34,888 bases of DNA from Mageeibacillus sp. UBA1046 (GTDB taxonomy: Bacteria; Bacillota; Clostridia; Saccharofermentanales; DTU023), in NCBI GenBank assembly GCA_002316595.1, contig DCDV01000004.1, forward strand, positions 198,491 to 233,378, in the 5' to 3' direction. The position numbers were made by a program, and so were the translations under genes. Below, piece after piece: positions 17,578 to 26,625 of the stretch. Position 1 is the stretch's first letter. Every line of letters begins with the position of its first letter. The notes beneath the pieces were generated by a model. It was not told where the DNA came from. It ran no database searches and saw nothing but the letters and a program-made list of their open reading frames with translations.

Positions 17578-18504
17578 TTATATTCTGATAATTTCATCTG
17601 GATATCTATGACCCATTCCTTTGATACGGGTTACTTCGTAATCCATGTTTCTTCCGGAAGCAGCCCGGCTGAACTTCTCAACAAGCGGCGCGCAGTCCTC
17701 ATCTTCCCGCCCGCACACGATTCTTACACTGATTTGTTGGCTTTCGATAACATCCAGCAACTCATCCATCCGTTCTTTGATCACAGGTATCCATGGAGCA
17801 ACCAGCAGAATTGCTTCGCAGGTTTTTCGATTTGTCTGATAACCTGAGAGAGATTTTATTTCAGGTTTTTGATGGATTAATGTGCGCAAGATCTCGTTGC
17901 AGCCGGCCGAGAAGCCACAGAGAAGACGCTCTTCATATGTTTCCCAGGGTATGACCGATAATACCGAATTCAACTGCAGCTCTGAATCGTCTTCCCAGCG
18001 ATAAAGACCGGCCGAATCCGGTATCGCGGATTGGACATACTCCACCTGATAGCCACTTGATGCCAGCTGATCCCAATACGGCCTGCCATGGCAATAATTC
18101 TGCTGGTTGCCGTGCAAGACCAAAGCAATTTTCTCACTATCCTTTAAATCCCAGGTGCAAAGCGTACGCGCAGCCTTTAAAACCTCCCGGTAACGTTCTT
18201 CAGATACTCGTACATACTCCTTAAAGGCGGCATCGTCGCGCAGGCTCGTCAAATCCCCATCTTCAAAACCCTCAGGCCGATACCAATACTTGCGATCGAT
18301 GACAGCTTCCCGTACCCAGTCGAGAGCTTCTTCCTTGCGGCCTGACAGCGCACTGAGGCAGTAGAGAAAATTATAGAATTGCGCACCGGGGTTCTCATCG
18401 GACTCGAGTAGTGCATAGTTTGAAACCAGATAACAATATGCTTCATCTGCTCCCTTTTTATCAAGAATTTCCAGTGTTATATCCAGAATCTGATCTTCCT
18501 TCAC
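17578..18504 (-). CDS. alpha/beta hydrolase with N-terminal helical (TPR-like) region
   Basis: A 308-residue cytoplasmic protein. The first roughly 115 residues are helical and resemble TPR-like bacterial N-terminal regions (FYNFLYCLSALSGRKEEALDWVREAV). The rest is an alpha/beta hydrolase: oxyanion-hole HGNQQN (131-136), nucleophile elbow GFSAG (Ser199), acid candidates Asp268 or Asp270 in GREDED, and catalytic His299 in GMGHRYP. Esterase or peptidase-like activity is likely, with the substrate unknown. The GTG at 18504 is chosen as start because GGAGG lies 9 bases upstream; the frame stays open to a GTG at 18534, but that would put the Shine-Dalgarno inside the gene. Confidence 0.8.
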   Translation of the reverse strand: MKEDQILDITLEILDKKGADEAYCYLVSNYALLESDENPGAQFYNFLYCLSALSGRKEEALDWVREAVIDRKYWYRPEGFEDGDLTSLRDDAAFKEYVRVSEERYREVLKAARTLCTWDLKDSEKIALVLHGNQQNYCHGRPYWDQLASSGYQVEYVQSAIPDSAGLYRWEDDSELQLNSVLSVIPWETYEERLLCGFSAGCNEILRTLIHQKPEIKSLSGYQTNRKTCEAILLVAPWIPVIKERMDELLDVIESQQISVRIVCGREDEDCAPLVEKFSRAASGRNMDYEVTRIKGMGHRYPDEIIRI

Positions 18505-18612
18505 AGCGACCTGCCTCCAACTTCCAATACGCACACTGCATTTAATTACGATTGATAACTCTTCCGAATCTTCATCAAAATGATTTGATAATGGATATAA
18601 TTATCCACTCCC

Positions 18613-19521
18613 TCACTGCTTCGCTTGCCTTTTCTTGCGCGCACTCTGCACATACTCATTTAAGATATTGAAACCGACAGCGGCAGCGACGATAAGACCG
18701 CCATAGAAGGTTGCGGGTGAGAAATCATGTTCCATTATCAGGTCGAGGGCAATTCCAATGAAGACCTGTCCGACAAAGGCCAGCAGCGTCACTTGCAGAG
18801 CCGAAATCTTGGGCACTGTCATGTTCATAGTGAAGACGATCAGGACTCCGAAGAGTCCGCCCAGATAAATCCAAAACCGGGGGGACGGCCGCTGAGCTAT
18901 AAGCGCAATATTATTGCCCGGCATCAGCAGAACCAAGGCCAGTGTAAAAGGCAGGCCGACCAGATGGTTAATAAAGGACCCCGGCATAGCACCTACATGC
19001 TCAGATAATCTGGCGTTTATAGAGCGCGTAAAAACTGTGTTGAGCCCGGTAACGAACGACAGAATTATCGCGATCAGCGCGGCAAGGTCTACCCCTGCGA
19101 CGTCATCCAGCATTACCACCACACCGGCCAGAGAAAAAATCAGACCAATAAGTGATGATCTTTTAAAGGGATGCTTTTCCATCCCGAAGAGGCCAAAGTT
19201 GTCGATCAGGAGCGAAAACACAGTCTGACCAAAGAGATTCAGCGCCAGAATGCTGGTTAAACTAATTTTCCCGAATGAATAATTACTGAAGAGGACTGAA
19301 AAAATACCGAAAGCTCCGGCCAGGTAAAACCACACTGGCAGCTTCTTCTTGGGAAAGAGTTTCTTCTTCCCTATCTTGCTGAAGGTAAATGCAAACACAA
19401 CGGCAATTACATGAACTATGAAGGTCGCGTTGTAATTGCCATACATGGCAGTCAGGTCGCCGTTTACGGCAACCATCAAGGCAATGAATACCCCACTGAG
19501 CAAGGCCAGAAAATTATACAT
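18613..19521 (-). CDS. DMT-superfamily transporter of the YdcZ/DUF606 type, duplicated form
   Basis: A 302-residue integral membrane protein with about ten predicted helices in two similar halves (1-145 and 150-295). Each half resembles one YdcZ/DUF606 unit: the first opens LLSGVFIALMVAVNGDLTAMYGNYNATFIVHVIAV, and the second contains AIILSFVTGLNTVFTRSINARLSEHVGAMPGSFINHLVGL. The single-unit proteins are around 140-150 residues, so this is a fused pair. The substrate of the family is not known. It ends in a basic cytoplasmic tail (SARKKRQAKQ). AAGGAG precedes the ATG. Transcribed away from the peroxiredoxin gene, with 174 bp between their start codons. Confidence 0.85.
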   Translation of the reverse strand: MYNFLALLSGVFIALMVAVNGDLTAMYGNYNATFIVHVIAVVFAFTFSKIGKKKLFPKKKLPVWFYLAGAFGIFSVLFSNYSFGKISLTSILALNLFGQTVFSLLIDNFGLFGMEKHPFKRSSLIGLIFSLAGVVVMLDDVAGVDLAALIAIILSFVTGLNTVFTRSINARLSEHVGAMPGSFINHLVGLPFTLALVLLMPGNNIALIAQRPSPRFWIYLGGLFGVLIVFTMNMTVPKISALQVTLLAFVGQVFIGIALDLIMEHDFSPATFYGGLIVAAAVGFNILNEYVQSARKKRQAKQ

Positions 19522-19695
19522 AAACGCTCCTTCTTGAGATTCGTTAAATTATATCATCAGAGTAATATAACCGCTGGTCCTAAATCTTAACAGACATCTA
19601 AAATGTTACGAATTTTAACTAAGCCAAATAAATTAGGTAAAATATATACTACTGAATGGATCAAACAGCCTAAAAAGGCAGAAGGAGAAAATCAA

Positions 19696-20145
19696 ATGCT
19701 TAAGAAAGGCGATAAGGCGCCGGAATTCAATTTGAAGGATCAATTCGGCGAAGAGGTAGTTCTTAGTAAATTGAAGGGAAAAAAGGTATTGCTTTCCTGG
19801 CATCCCTTGGCGTTCACGGCCACATGCACAGATCAAATGCGTTCATTGGAAAGGAATTATGATCGTTTAAAAGAGGCCGGAATTGATGTTGTCCTGGGGA
19901 TCTCGGTAGACGCACGGCCATCCAAGGCTGTCTGGGCAAAAGCGATCAGTCTTAAAAACGTTTTAATCCTGGCGGACTTCGAACCAAAAGGCGAAATGTC
20001 AAAAGCCTATGGTATTTACATTGAAAATAAGGGCACAAGCGGTCGGGCTAATATAATCGTCGCTGAAGACGGTCTTATCTCGTTTGCTAAAGAGTATGGA
20101 TTAAGTGAGCTTCCGGACGTTGAAGAAGTTATCAAGAACGCCTGA
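19696..20145 (+). CDS. peroxiredoxin, AhpC/TSA family, 1-Cys type
   Basis: A 149-residue thiol peroxidase with a thioredoxin fold. The active-site signature PxxxTxxC appears as PLAFTATC (Pro37, Thr41, peroxidatic Cys44), preceded by the usual KGDKAPEFNLKDQFGEEVVLS opening. Cys44 is the only cysteine in the protein, so it must be regenerated by an external thiol (1-Cys mechanism). It reduces hydrogen peroxide or organic peroxides in the cytoplasm. The start at 19696 has GGAG 8 bases upstream; the frame is open to 19603, but those codons lie upstream of the Shine-Dalgarno. A possible -10 (TATACT, 19645-19650) lies upstream without a clear -35. It meets the aldo/keto reductase gene tail to tail, with one base between stops. 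Confidence 0.92.
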   Translation: MLKKGDKAPEFNLKDQFGEEVVLSKLKGKKVLLSWHPLAFTATCTDQMRSLERNYDRLKEAGIDVVLGISVDARPSKAVWAKAISLKNVLILADFEPKGEMSKAYGIYIENKGTSGRANIIVAEDGLISFAKEYGLSELPDVEEVIKNA

Positions 20146-20146
20146 A

Positions 20147-20953
20147 TTATAATCTCATAATTCGCTCACGATCATCACAGGACAATTCAAAATCAAAAAT
20201 GTCCAGACTCTGGGCCTGGCGCTCCTTATTATGAGACTTCGGGATCACGATGACGCCGCGTTCAATTTGATAACGCAAGATTACCTGAGCAAAGGTTTTA
20301 CCATGCTTATCCCCTATCTCATCCACAACCAAGCCGGAGTACTCTGTCAGCCCCTTTAAAGGAGACCAGGCAGTTGTCCTGATATCGTTATCAGTATTGT
20401 ATGAAATTAGATCGTCATTCCAAAGACCGGCATGAGATTCGATCTGGCTTACAGCCGGTTTGACTGTACAGCTGTCAAATATAACTCTTAGATCTTCTGC
20501 TGCAAAATTTGAAACTCCAATAGCCTTAAAAATACCATCGTTATAAAACTCTTCCAGCAAGGACCAGGCCTCTGTCATCTCCTCCGGATTATCCCAAGGC
20601 CTATGGATCAGAAATAAATCCACATAATCTGTTTTCAGCTTATCCAGACTTTTTTCTATCTCCGTTTGAACCCAGTCCTTGCCGTAATAACCTGCAATAG
20701 TATTTAATTTCGTAGTAATAAAGAAGTCTTCCCGGGCTATTCCCGACTTCTTTATACCTTCTCCTAAGATCTCTTCATTCCTATAAAGCTGAGCTGTGTC
20801 AAAGTGTCTGTAACCATTATTTATGGCCATGTCTACTTCGGCAGTATCGCCTCTCAGCGCCTCATTATAATTATTGTTTATTTTCCCAAAAGTATTGGTG
20901 CCACAACCTACTATGGGAATTTCCACTCCGTTATTTAACTTGACATAAATCAT
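20147..20953 (-). CDS. aldo/keto reductase
   Basis: A 268-residue NAD(P)H-dependent oxidoreductase with a (beta/alpha)8 barrel. The catalytic tetrad is visible: Asp52 and Tyr57 in HFDTAQLYRNE, Lys82 in ITTKL and His117 in FLIHRP. IGVSNF and the cofactor-binding IPKSHNKER are also present. Family members reduce aldehydes and ketones; the substrate is not evident. The sequence RGDTAEVDMAINNGYRHFDTAQLYRNEE is typical of the AKR5-like 2,5-diketogluconate-reductase subgroup. The start has GGTGAG about 7 bases upstream. It could share a detoxifying role with the adjacent peroxiredoxin, but the two are convergent and not co-transcribed. Confidence 0.92.
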   Translation of the reverse strand: MIYVKLNNGVEIPIVGCGTNTFGKINNNYNEALRGDTAEVDMAINNGYRHFDTAQLYRNEEILGEGIKKSGIAREDFFITTKLNTIAGYYGKDWVQTEIEKSLDKLKTDYVDLFLIHRPWDNPEEMTEAWSLLEEFYNDGIFKAIGVSNFAAEDLRVIFDSCTVKPAVSQIESHAGLWNDDLISYNTDNDIRTTAWSPLKGLTEYSGLVVDEIGDKHGKTFAQVILRYQIERGVIVIPKSHNKERQAQSLDIFDFELSCDDRERIMRL

Positions 20954-20991
20954 AATAATCTCACCTTTATTTAAGCTGGAATTTCATTCAC

Positions 20992-21012
20992 ATAATTATC
21001 GCGAATAATTAT
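20992..21012. terminator. AT-rich inverted repeat after the cyclophilin gene
   Basis: ATAATTAT at 20992-20999 and again at 21005-21012 flank CGCGA; because ATAATTAT is its own reverse complement, the copies can pair as an 8-bp AT stem. It lies 27 bp beyond the cyclophilin stop and about 40 bp upstream of the reductase start, so it could be a weak terminator or an operator. Confidence 0.3.
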
Positions 21013-21038
21013 TAACAACCTAAAGTCATGCAGCACAA

Positions 21039-21572
21039 TTATTTTTCCTTAACTACGAAGAATACCTGCTCCATAATCGGCGGCATTTCCGGAAAGTCGC
21101 TTCTATCGGTATCGAGGCTGGCAATGCGATCAACTTCGTCCATGCCGGAGATAACTTTGCCAAAAGCAGCATACTCACCGTCGAGGAATTGGCTGTCTCC
21201 ATGACAGATAAAGAACTGCGAGCTGGCTGAATCCGGCACTTGTGTTCTGGCCATGGATACGACACCGCGTTTATGAGATAAGCGGTTATCGACACCGTTG
21301 GATAAAAATTCTCCCTTTATTTTAGCAGCGGATCCTCCTCTGCCGGTTCCTGTCGGATCGCCGCCCTGTATCATGAATCCGGGGATAATGCGATGAAAGA
21401 TAAGACCATCATAAAATGACTCTGAAACAAGTTTCTGAAAATTCGCCACTGTGATTGGTGCTGCCTCCGGGTCCAGCTCTATCAGTATATGATCGCCGCT
21501 ATCCATCACGATATCGATAATATTCGAGACATCCTCCGACTTGGTGTAACCTTTTGCTATTTGTAAATCCAT
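21039..21572 (-). CDS. cyclophilin-type peptidyl-prolyl cis-trans isomerase
   Basis: A 177-residue cytoplasmic foldase (no signal peptide) that catalyses proline isomerisation. Hallmarks of the cyclophilin barrel: FHRIIPGFMIQGGDPTGTGRGG (59-80, with catalytic Arg61 and Phe66/Gln69), GVVSMAR (103-109), ASSQFFICHGDSQFLDGEYAAFGKV (116-140). The Trp that binds cyclosporin in eukaryotic members is replaced, as usual in bacteria. The frame also offers an ATG at 21578, but GAAAGG lies only about 2 bases before it and 8 bases before the ATG at 21572, so the inner start is preferred. Confidence 0.94.
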   Translation of the reverse strand: MDLQIAKGYTKSEDVSNIIDIVMDSGDHILIELDPEAAPITVANFQKLVSESFYDGLIFHRIIPGFMIQGGDPTGTGRGGSAAKIKGEFLSNGVDNRLSHKRGVVSMARTQVPDSASSQFFICHGDSQFLDGEYAAFGKVISGMDEVDRIASLDTDRSDFPEMPPIMEQVFFVVKEK

Positions 21573-21878
21573 AATCATTTCCTTTCTTTTTATCTGCTGA
21601 TAATTCTACACTAAAGAAAAGATCTTAGATGCATGGTCTTCCACTTTGTCTGCAATGGTATGTCACTTTGTCTGCCTATGTACGGTCATCAACATTTTAT
21701 GTCACGTTGAAAAATACAGTTTCATTTACCATCGCTAACCTAAGCCAGCGACAAATCGGAAGTGTGGATCGAAGACAGGTTTCGTTGAGTCTTTATCTGA
21801 GTTACGAATCAAATATTACTGCTTCGCACGACAAAAGCAGATAGAATTGTATACGAAAAAGACGACAGGAGCGATATC
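21573..21878. other. divergent intergenic region with a 12-bp direct repeat
   Basis: About 300 bp between the divergent cyclophilin and DUF4256 genes. CACTTTGTCTGC occurs at 21642-21653 and 21664-21675, a 22-bp period, and each copy is preceded by sequence like ATGGTCTTC or TATGT; a looser third match (TATGTCACGTTG) lies near 21701. Such closely spaced repeats could be protein-binding sites or the end of a lost insertion element; no transposase or matching inverted end was found. A 71-codon frame at 21629-21844 has no ribosome site and is not believed. Confidence 0.35.
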
Positions 21879-22427
21879 ATGCCTAAAATAACTTCGGATA
21901 TGCAAGATCTGCTCTCAGTGATCGCGGAACGCTTCGCAGACAATAAGAAACGTCACCCTGATGTGGACTGGGCACAGGTTGAGAAAAAATTGATGACTAA
22001 ACCGGATAAGTTAAAGTCTCTTCAAGCGATGGAGCAGAGCGGCGGTGAGCCGGATGTCGTTCAACTGCCGGACGAAAAGGGTATCATCTTCGTAGACTGT
22101 TCTCCGGAAACGCCGGACGGGCACCGCAACACCTGCTACGATCAGGAGGCACTAGAGAAACGCAAGAAAAACAAGCCCAAAACCAGTGTCGAGGCCATGA
22201 CTTCTGAGATGGGTATCGATCTGCTGACTGCAGAGCAATACTGTTCTCTGCAGGAATTCGGCGAATTTGACCTCAAGACCTCCAGCTGGGTAAAGACACC
22301 GGCTAAAATCAGAGAATTGGGCGGGGCTTTGTTCTGCGACCGCCGCTATGACACGGTCTTTGTTTATCACAATGGCGCCGAATCCTATTACTCATCCAGG
22401 GGATTTCGCGGCCTGCTGCGCTTATAA
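21879..22427 (+). CDS. DUF4256 family protein
   Basis: A 182-residue soluble protein whose conserved blocks I recognise from the DUF4256 family: IIFVDCSPETPDGHRNTCYDQEAL, EKRKKNKP, GEFDLKTSSWVKTP, GGALFCDRRY and VFVYHNGAESYYSSRGFRG near the end. The function of the family is unknown. Conserved Cys, His and Arg residues suggest an enzyme or nucleotide-binding role, but that is speculation. The length fits the family. AGGAG lies 7 bases before the ATG. The gene stands alone between the cyclophilin and acetyltransferase genes. Confidence 0.88.
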   Translation: MPKITSDMQDLLSVIAERFADNKKRHPDVDWAQVEKKLMTKPDKLKSLQAMEQSGGEPDVVQLPDEKGIIFVDCSPETPDGHRNTCYDQEALEKRKKNKPKTSVEAMTSEMGIDLLTAEQYCSLQEFGEFDLKTSSWVKTPAKIRELGGALFCDRRYDTVFVYHNGAESYYSSRGFRGLLRL

Positions 22428-22596
22428 GATCATTTTTTCCGTGGAGAAAGTCCCTGTTCCTGATAGTTAGAAATATCTATCAGATCGATCAAGTTTCTGG
22501 GAAATTTGAGCTTTGATCTTTTGTAGCTAAGCAATGTCTCCCTTACTTAATGGAGCATATAATATAGACAGTACAAATCAAAGCAGAGGTATGGAT

Positions 22597-23118
22597 ATGG
22601 CAATTGAATTTTCAATCAGAGAAGCTACAGCGGATGATGCCGCGGAACTGCTGAATTATTTGAAACAGATTGGATCTGAAACTCATAACCTAACTTTTGG
22701 ATCGGAAGGTGTACCATTCAGCGTGGAAGAAGAGAGGCGCTTTTTGGAATCCATGCAGACTGCGGTCAGATCAAGAATGTATCTTGCCTTTTCTTCTGAG
22801 GGGGAAATAATTGGAAACGCAACATTTCAAGGTTTTGAGAGAAAACGAATGCGGCATCGTTCGAATATTGCGATAAGTGTGAAAAAGAAGTACTGGGGAC
22901 TGGGCATAGGATCAGGCCTGATGAAGCATATGATAGATTTTGCCAAGTCGATTGATGTGGAAGTGATCACGCTGGAAGTCCTGTCGGAAAACCAGCGTGC
23001 CATCTCCCTTTATGAGAAATTTAACTTTATTAAATTCGGCACACTGGAGAACTTCTTTAAATTAGATGACAAGTATTATGCTGCTGACTTTATGATGCTC
23101 CAACTCAAGTCCGGTTAG
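22597..23118 (+). CDS. GNAT family N-acetyltransferase
   Basis: A 173-residue acetyl-CoA-dependent acetyltransferase. FSIREATADDAAELLNYLKQ at the N-terminus is the usual first strand and helix. Motif A appears as ISVKKKYWGLGIGSGLMKHM (acetyl-CoA pyrophosphate loop), followed by LEVLSENQRAISLYEKFNFIKFG, the RimI-like C-terminal motif. The acceptor is unknown. The ATG at 22597 is chosen because AGAGG lies 7 bases upstream; an ATG six bases earlier is too close to that site. A good -10 (TATAAT, 22558-22563) lies upstream without a clear -35. Confidence 0.88.
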   Translation: MAIEFSIREATADDAAELLNYLKQIGSETHNLTFGSEGVPFSVEEERRFLESMQTAVRSRMYLAFSSEGEIIGNATFQGFERKRMRHRSNIAISVKKKYWGLGIGSGLMKHMIDFAKSIDVEVITLEVLSENQRAISLYEKFNFIKFGTLENFFKLDDKYYAADFMMLQLKSG

Positions 23119-23282
23119 CATTGCTAAGGGCATTTAATAATTTTTCTAAATAGATTTGTTTCCGGCACTAAAACTATCTTTTCCACGAGAAAAACCCAAC
23201 ATTTATAATAATGCAATTTGAATTGAGAGCTGTTTGCTCTCTCTCCTTCCCCTCTGGAAATCTGTCGTCTTGAAGCATGCGT

Positions 23283-23311
23283 TTGACAATATACCAATTC
23301 ACTTCTTTAAT
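23283..23311 (+). promoter_or_regulatory. promoter of the PLD-helicase gene
   Basis: TTGACA (23283-23288), 17 bases, TTTAAT (23306-23311): a perfect -35 and a five-of-six -10 at ideal spacing. Transcription would start near 23318, about 22 bases before the ATG. The gene thus has its own strong promoter and a short leader. Confidence 0.7.
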
Positions 23312-23339
23312 AAGGTTATGTCCAGTTGGGAGGCCACCT

Positions 23340-26300
23340 ATGCTTAATCCGGGGCTGTACGAACAAATTATAAATCGAAGGATAAACCAGGAGCTTGCTC
23401 GACAGACTGACCTTGCTGCTGACATTGGACCTATTGATCAAGCTGAGGCGAGTAAAATCCTTGCGAAATATGTAGGTCAAATCATAGAGCATGGCCTTAC
23501 TGATATTGCAGAAGACAGTGATAATCTCGACCAACTAATTGCCTTAGCCAATCTTATTATTAGTCTGGTACAAAAGGAGACCGGCCAGACATTTTATGCA
23601 GATAGCCAGATAGATGAAGCAGGTAAACAGCTCCTAGCCCTTATACCCAAAAAAGATAGTACCTACGCCGTAAAGGGTAAGATTGATATCCCGCGGCCAG
23701 AAACTTCCATTTCCAGAAGTACCATACTAACTAGCGCAGAACATGAACCAAATTTATTCCAAGAACTCGCCAAGGAGATAAAGACCAGCGATCGAATTGA
23801 CCTGCTAGTCTCGTTCATAAAATGGAGTGGCTTGCGCCTAATCATTGAGGAGCTTCGGGAATACACCCAAAATGGCGGACAATTACGTGTCATTACAACG
23901 ACCTACATGGGAGCTACTGATTATCGTACAGTTACAGCCCTTAACGAATTACCGAATACTGAAATACGGATCTCATACAACACACAAGCTACTAGGCTTC
24001 ATGCAAAGTCGTATATTTTTCACCGTAATAGTGGATTCAGTGTCGCTTATGTGGGCTCCTCGAATTTATCAAAGGCAGCTATGTCAGATGGATTGGAGTG
24101 GAACGTCAAAGTCACTGCGCAAGATCTACCGTCAGTCATGAAGAAAATTGAAGGAACATTTGAAAGCTATTGGAATTCTCCTGAATTTGAACCATTCTCA
24201 AAAGAACAGCTGCCGAAACTGAAGGAAGCTCTCAAAATTGAACAATCTACAACTGACGACAATTCATCATACTTCTTCGACATTAAACCATATGAATTCC
24301 AAAAGGCTATTCTTGAAAAACTCGCAGCTGAACGAGAAGTGCATAACCACTACCGAAACTTAGTGGTGGCGGCTACGGGTACCGGCAAGACGGTCATTGC
24401 AGCCTTTGACTATAAATGCTTTAGAGAGCAGAATCCTGAAAAAATTAATCGGCTGTTGTTCGTCGCTCATCGCGAAGAAATCCTTAAGCAAAGTATGGCT
24501 TGTTTTCGCGGTGTGCTGCGGGATCCAAACTTCGGAGAATTATTTGTCGGCGGTGCAAAACCAGATGAGATTGACCATTTATTCATGTCGATTCAGACAT
24601 TTAATGCCCGAGATTGGACAGAACAAACCTCCTCCGACTTTTATGATTTTATTGTAGTGGATGAGTTCCATCACGCAGCAGCGCCATCTTATCAAAAATT
24701 ATTAACCCACTACACTCCAACAATTTTACTAGGATTAACAGCGACTCCGGAACGAATGGACGGAAAAGATGTCACGGATTATTTCGACAATCGCATTGCT
24801 GCAGAGATACGCTTGCCGGAGGCAATCGATCGCCGGTTATTGTGTCCCTTCCAATATTTTGGTGTCAGCGATACTATAAACCTTTCGTCCCTTAAATGGA
24901 CTCGCGGTGGGTACGATCGCACCGAATTATCAAATGTATATACCTTGGATCGTTTCACAGCTAAAAAACGTGCTAACTTGATAATCTCGTCAATCTATAA
25001 GTACGTGACTGAACTAAATGACGTGATTGGTCTGGGTTTTTGTGTTTCAGTAGAACATGCGAAGTTCATGGCTGAACACTTTAACGATAGCAACATACCG
25101 TCTCTAGCTTTGACAGGCGAATCATCCAGAGAAGAGCGCAATACGGCTCAAGGGCTCTTAACGAGTAAGCAAATTAAGTTTATTTTTGTTGTTGATCTCT
25201 ATAATGAGGGTATAGACATACCCGAGGTAAACACTATACTCTTCCTACGGCCAACAGAGAGCTTGACGGTTTTTCTTCAGCAATTAGGGCGAGGACTGCG
25301 AATTGCACCGGATAAAGAAGGTTTAACCGTATTGGATTTCATCGGTCAGTCCAACCAGAAATATAATTTTGAAGAGAAATTCGCTGCTCTTTTGTCGAAT
25401 ACGCGTCGTGGTGTCGAACGAGAAATTCGGGATGGATTTATCTCCCTTCCTCGTGGCAGTTATGTCAAGCTTGAGAAGGTCGCTCAAGAACACATCTTAA
25501 ATAACATTCGAGTTAGCTATGATACTCGCGCAGGATTGATTCGCAAGATTCAGTTTTTCAAGGAAGATAGTGGTCTAGACTTAACCTTGTCCAATTTCCT
25601 TACCCATTATCATCTGAAACCAAAGAGGTTGTATCAACGTGACAGTCTCACTAGACTTGCCTACGAAGCCGGATACGGTGAGGACTTTCAAGAGCCTTTA
25701 GAAAAAGAGATCACTAACGGGTTCTGTCGAGTAAGTGATATTGATTCACGGGATTGGCTTACATTTATTAAATCTCTGTTTACCAATGTTGAAACTCTCG
25801 AATTTGATAAGTTGACCGTCGCCGAACAGCGTATGATTGGTATGTTGGAATACACATTTTGGCCAAATGGTTTTGAGCAATATGGTCACAGCAGTCGTTT
25901 CGACGCACTAATCTATTTGAAAGAATCACCTCTTTTCCCCGAGCTTATAGACTTGATTGACTATACTTTCGACAAGATCGACTTCGTAGATAAACCGCTT
26001 AACATAAGTCCTGACTCACCACTTTCCCTGCATTGCCGGTACACAATGAAACAATTACAGATGGGCCTCGGTTATAAGAAGCCGCAGACACAGCAGGCAG
26101 GCGTTAAGTACTTCGCGGACAAAAAGACCGACGTGTTCTTCATTACGCTCAACAAATCGGACAAGGATTATTCCCCTGATACGATGTACGACGACTACTC
26201 GATCAACGAGAATCTATTCCACTGGCAGAGCCAGAACAGCACTTCCCCGGAATCGAAAGTTGGTCAGCGTTACATCAATCATAAGCGAACCGGAAATCGC

Positions 26301-26480
26301 ATTCTGCTGTTCGTACGTGAATATAAGTCTGAATATGGTATGGCCAGTCCGTATACCTGCTTAGGTTTCGCAGACTATGTAACTCATGAAGGCTCCCGAC
26401 CCATGAGCATTGTCCTAAAAATGCACGACCCGATACCCGCAAAGTTCCTCGCCAAGAGCAACAAGTTAGCTGTCAGCTAG
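23340..26480 (+). CDS. PLD-nuclease-like / superfamily 2 helicase / DUF3427-type protein
   Basis: A 1046-residue multidomain protein. Residues about 125-280 form a phospholipase D-like domain: HAKSYIFHRNSG (221-232) and YVGSSNLSKAA (237-247) give the His, Lys and GSxN of an HKD site, though the Asp four residues after the Lys is absent. Residues about 315-720 are an SF2 helicase/translocase: AATGTGKTVIA (344-354), DEFHHAAAP (441-449), LLGLTATPERMDG (463-475), VVDLYNEGIDIPEVNTILFL and the arginine-finger motif QQLGRGLR. The remaining C-terminal part (about 740-1046) matches the DUF3427-type tail in position and style (YRYTMKQLQ-like RYTMKQLQMGLGY; CLGFADYVTHEGSRPMSI). Such proteins occur in restriction and phage-defence settings; activity here is inferred. 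GGGAGG lies 6 bases before the ATG. Codon use (many CGA/CGT Arg) looks somewhat different from neighbours, hinting at transfer. Confidence 0.88.
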   Translation: MLNPGLYEQIINRRINQELARQTDLAADIGPIDQAEASKILAKYVGQIIEHGLTDIAEDSDNLDQLIALANLIISLVQKETGQTFYADSQIDEAGKQLLALIPKKDSTYAVKGKIDIPRPETSISRSTILTSAEHEPNLFQELAKEIKTSDRIDLLVSFIKWSGLRLIIEELREYTQNGGQLRVITTTYMGATDYRTVTALNELPNTEIRISYNTQATRLHAKSYIFHRNSGFSVAYVGSSNLSKAAMSDGLEWNVKVTAQDLPSVMKKIEGTFESYWNSPEFEPFSKEQLPKLKEALKIEQSTTDDNSSYFFDIKPYEFQKAILEKLAAEREVHNHYRNLVVAATGTGKTVIAAFDYKCFREQNPEKINRLLFVAHREEILKQSMACFRGVLRDPNFGELFVGGAKPDEIDHLFMSIQTFNARDWTEQTSSDFYDFIVVDEFHHAAAPSYQKLLTHYTPTILLGLTATPERMDGKDVTDYFDNRIAAEIRLPEAIDRRLLCPFQYFGVSDTINLSSLKWTRGGYDRTELSNVYTLDRFTAKKRANLIISSIYKYVTELNDVIGLGFCVSVEHAKFMAEHFNDSNIPSLALTGESSREERNTAQGLLTSKQIKFIFVVDLYNEGIDIPEVNTILFLRPTESLTVFLQQLGRGLRIAPDKEGLTVLDFIGQSNQKYNFEEKFAALLSNTRRGVEREIRDGFISLPRGSYVKLEKVAQEHILNNIRVSYDTRAGLIRKIQFFKEDSGLDLTLSNFLTHYHLKPKRLYQRDSLTRLAYEAGYGEDFQEPLEKEITNGFCRVSDIDSRDWLTFIKSLFTNVETLEFDKLTVAEQRMIGMLEYTFWPNGFEQYGHSSRFDALIYLKESPLFPELIDLIDYTFDKIDFVDKPLNISPDSPLSLHCRYTMKQLQMGLGYKKPQTQQAGVKYFADKKTDVFFITLNKSDKDYSPDTMYDDYSINENLFHWQSQNSTSPESKVGQRYINHKRTGNRILLFVREYKSEYGMASPYTCLGFADYVTHEGSRPMSIVLKMHDPIPAKFLAKSNKLAVS

Positions 26481-26625
26481 CAGTAAGTTGAAGACGCTTA
26501 CCTATCCGTCCCGGCTCCCGGCTATTAGAGCGAGGTCTCCATTTTGTATCAATTTGCCGGATTTCGAATTATACTAAGGGTGAAATACAGAAAATTATTT
26601 CATATTGAGACGGGTAATTCCGGCT

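Noticed and set aside
21629..21844. 71-codon plus-strand ORF before the DUF4256 gene
   Set aside because: No ribosome site, odd composition and it contains the direct repeats; treated as non-coding.
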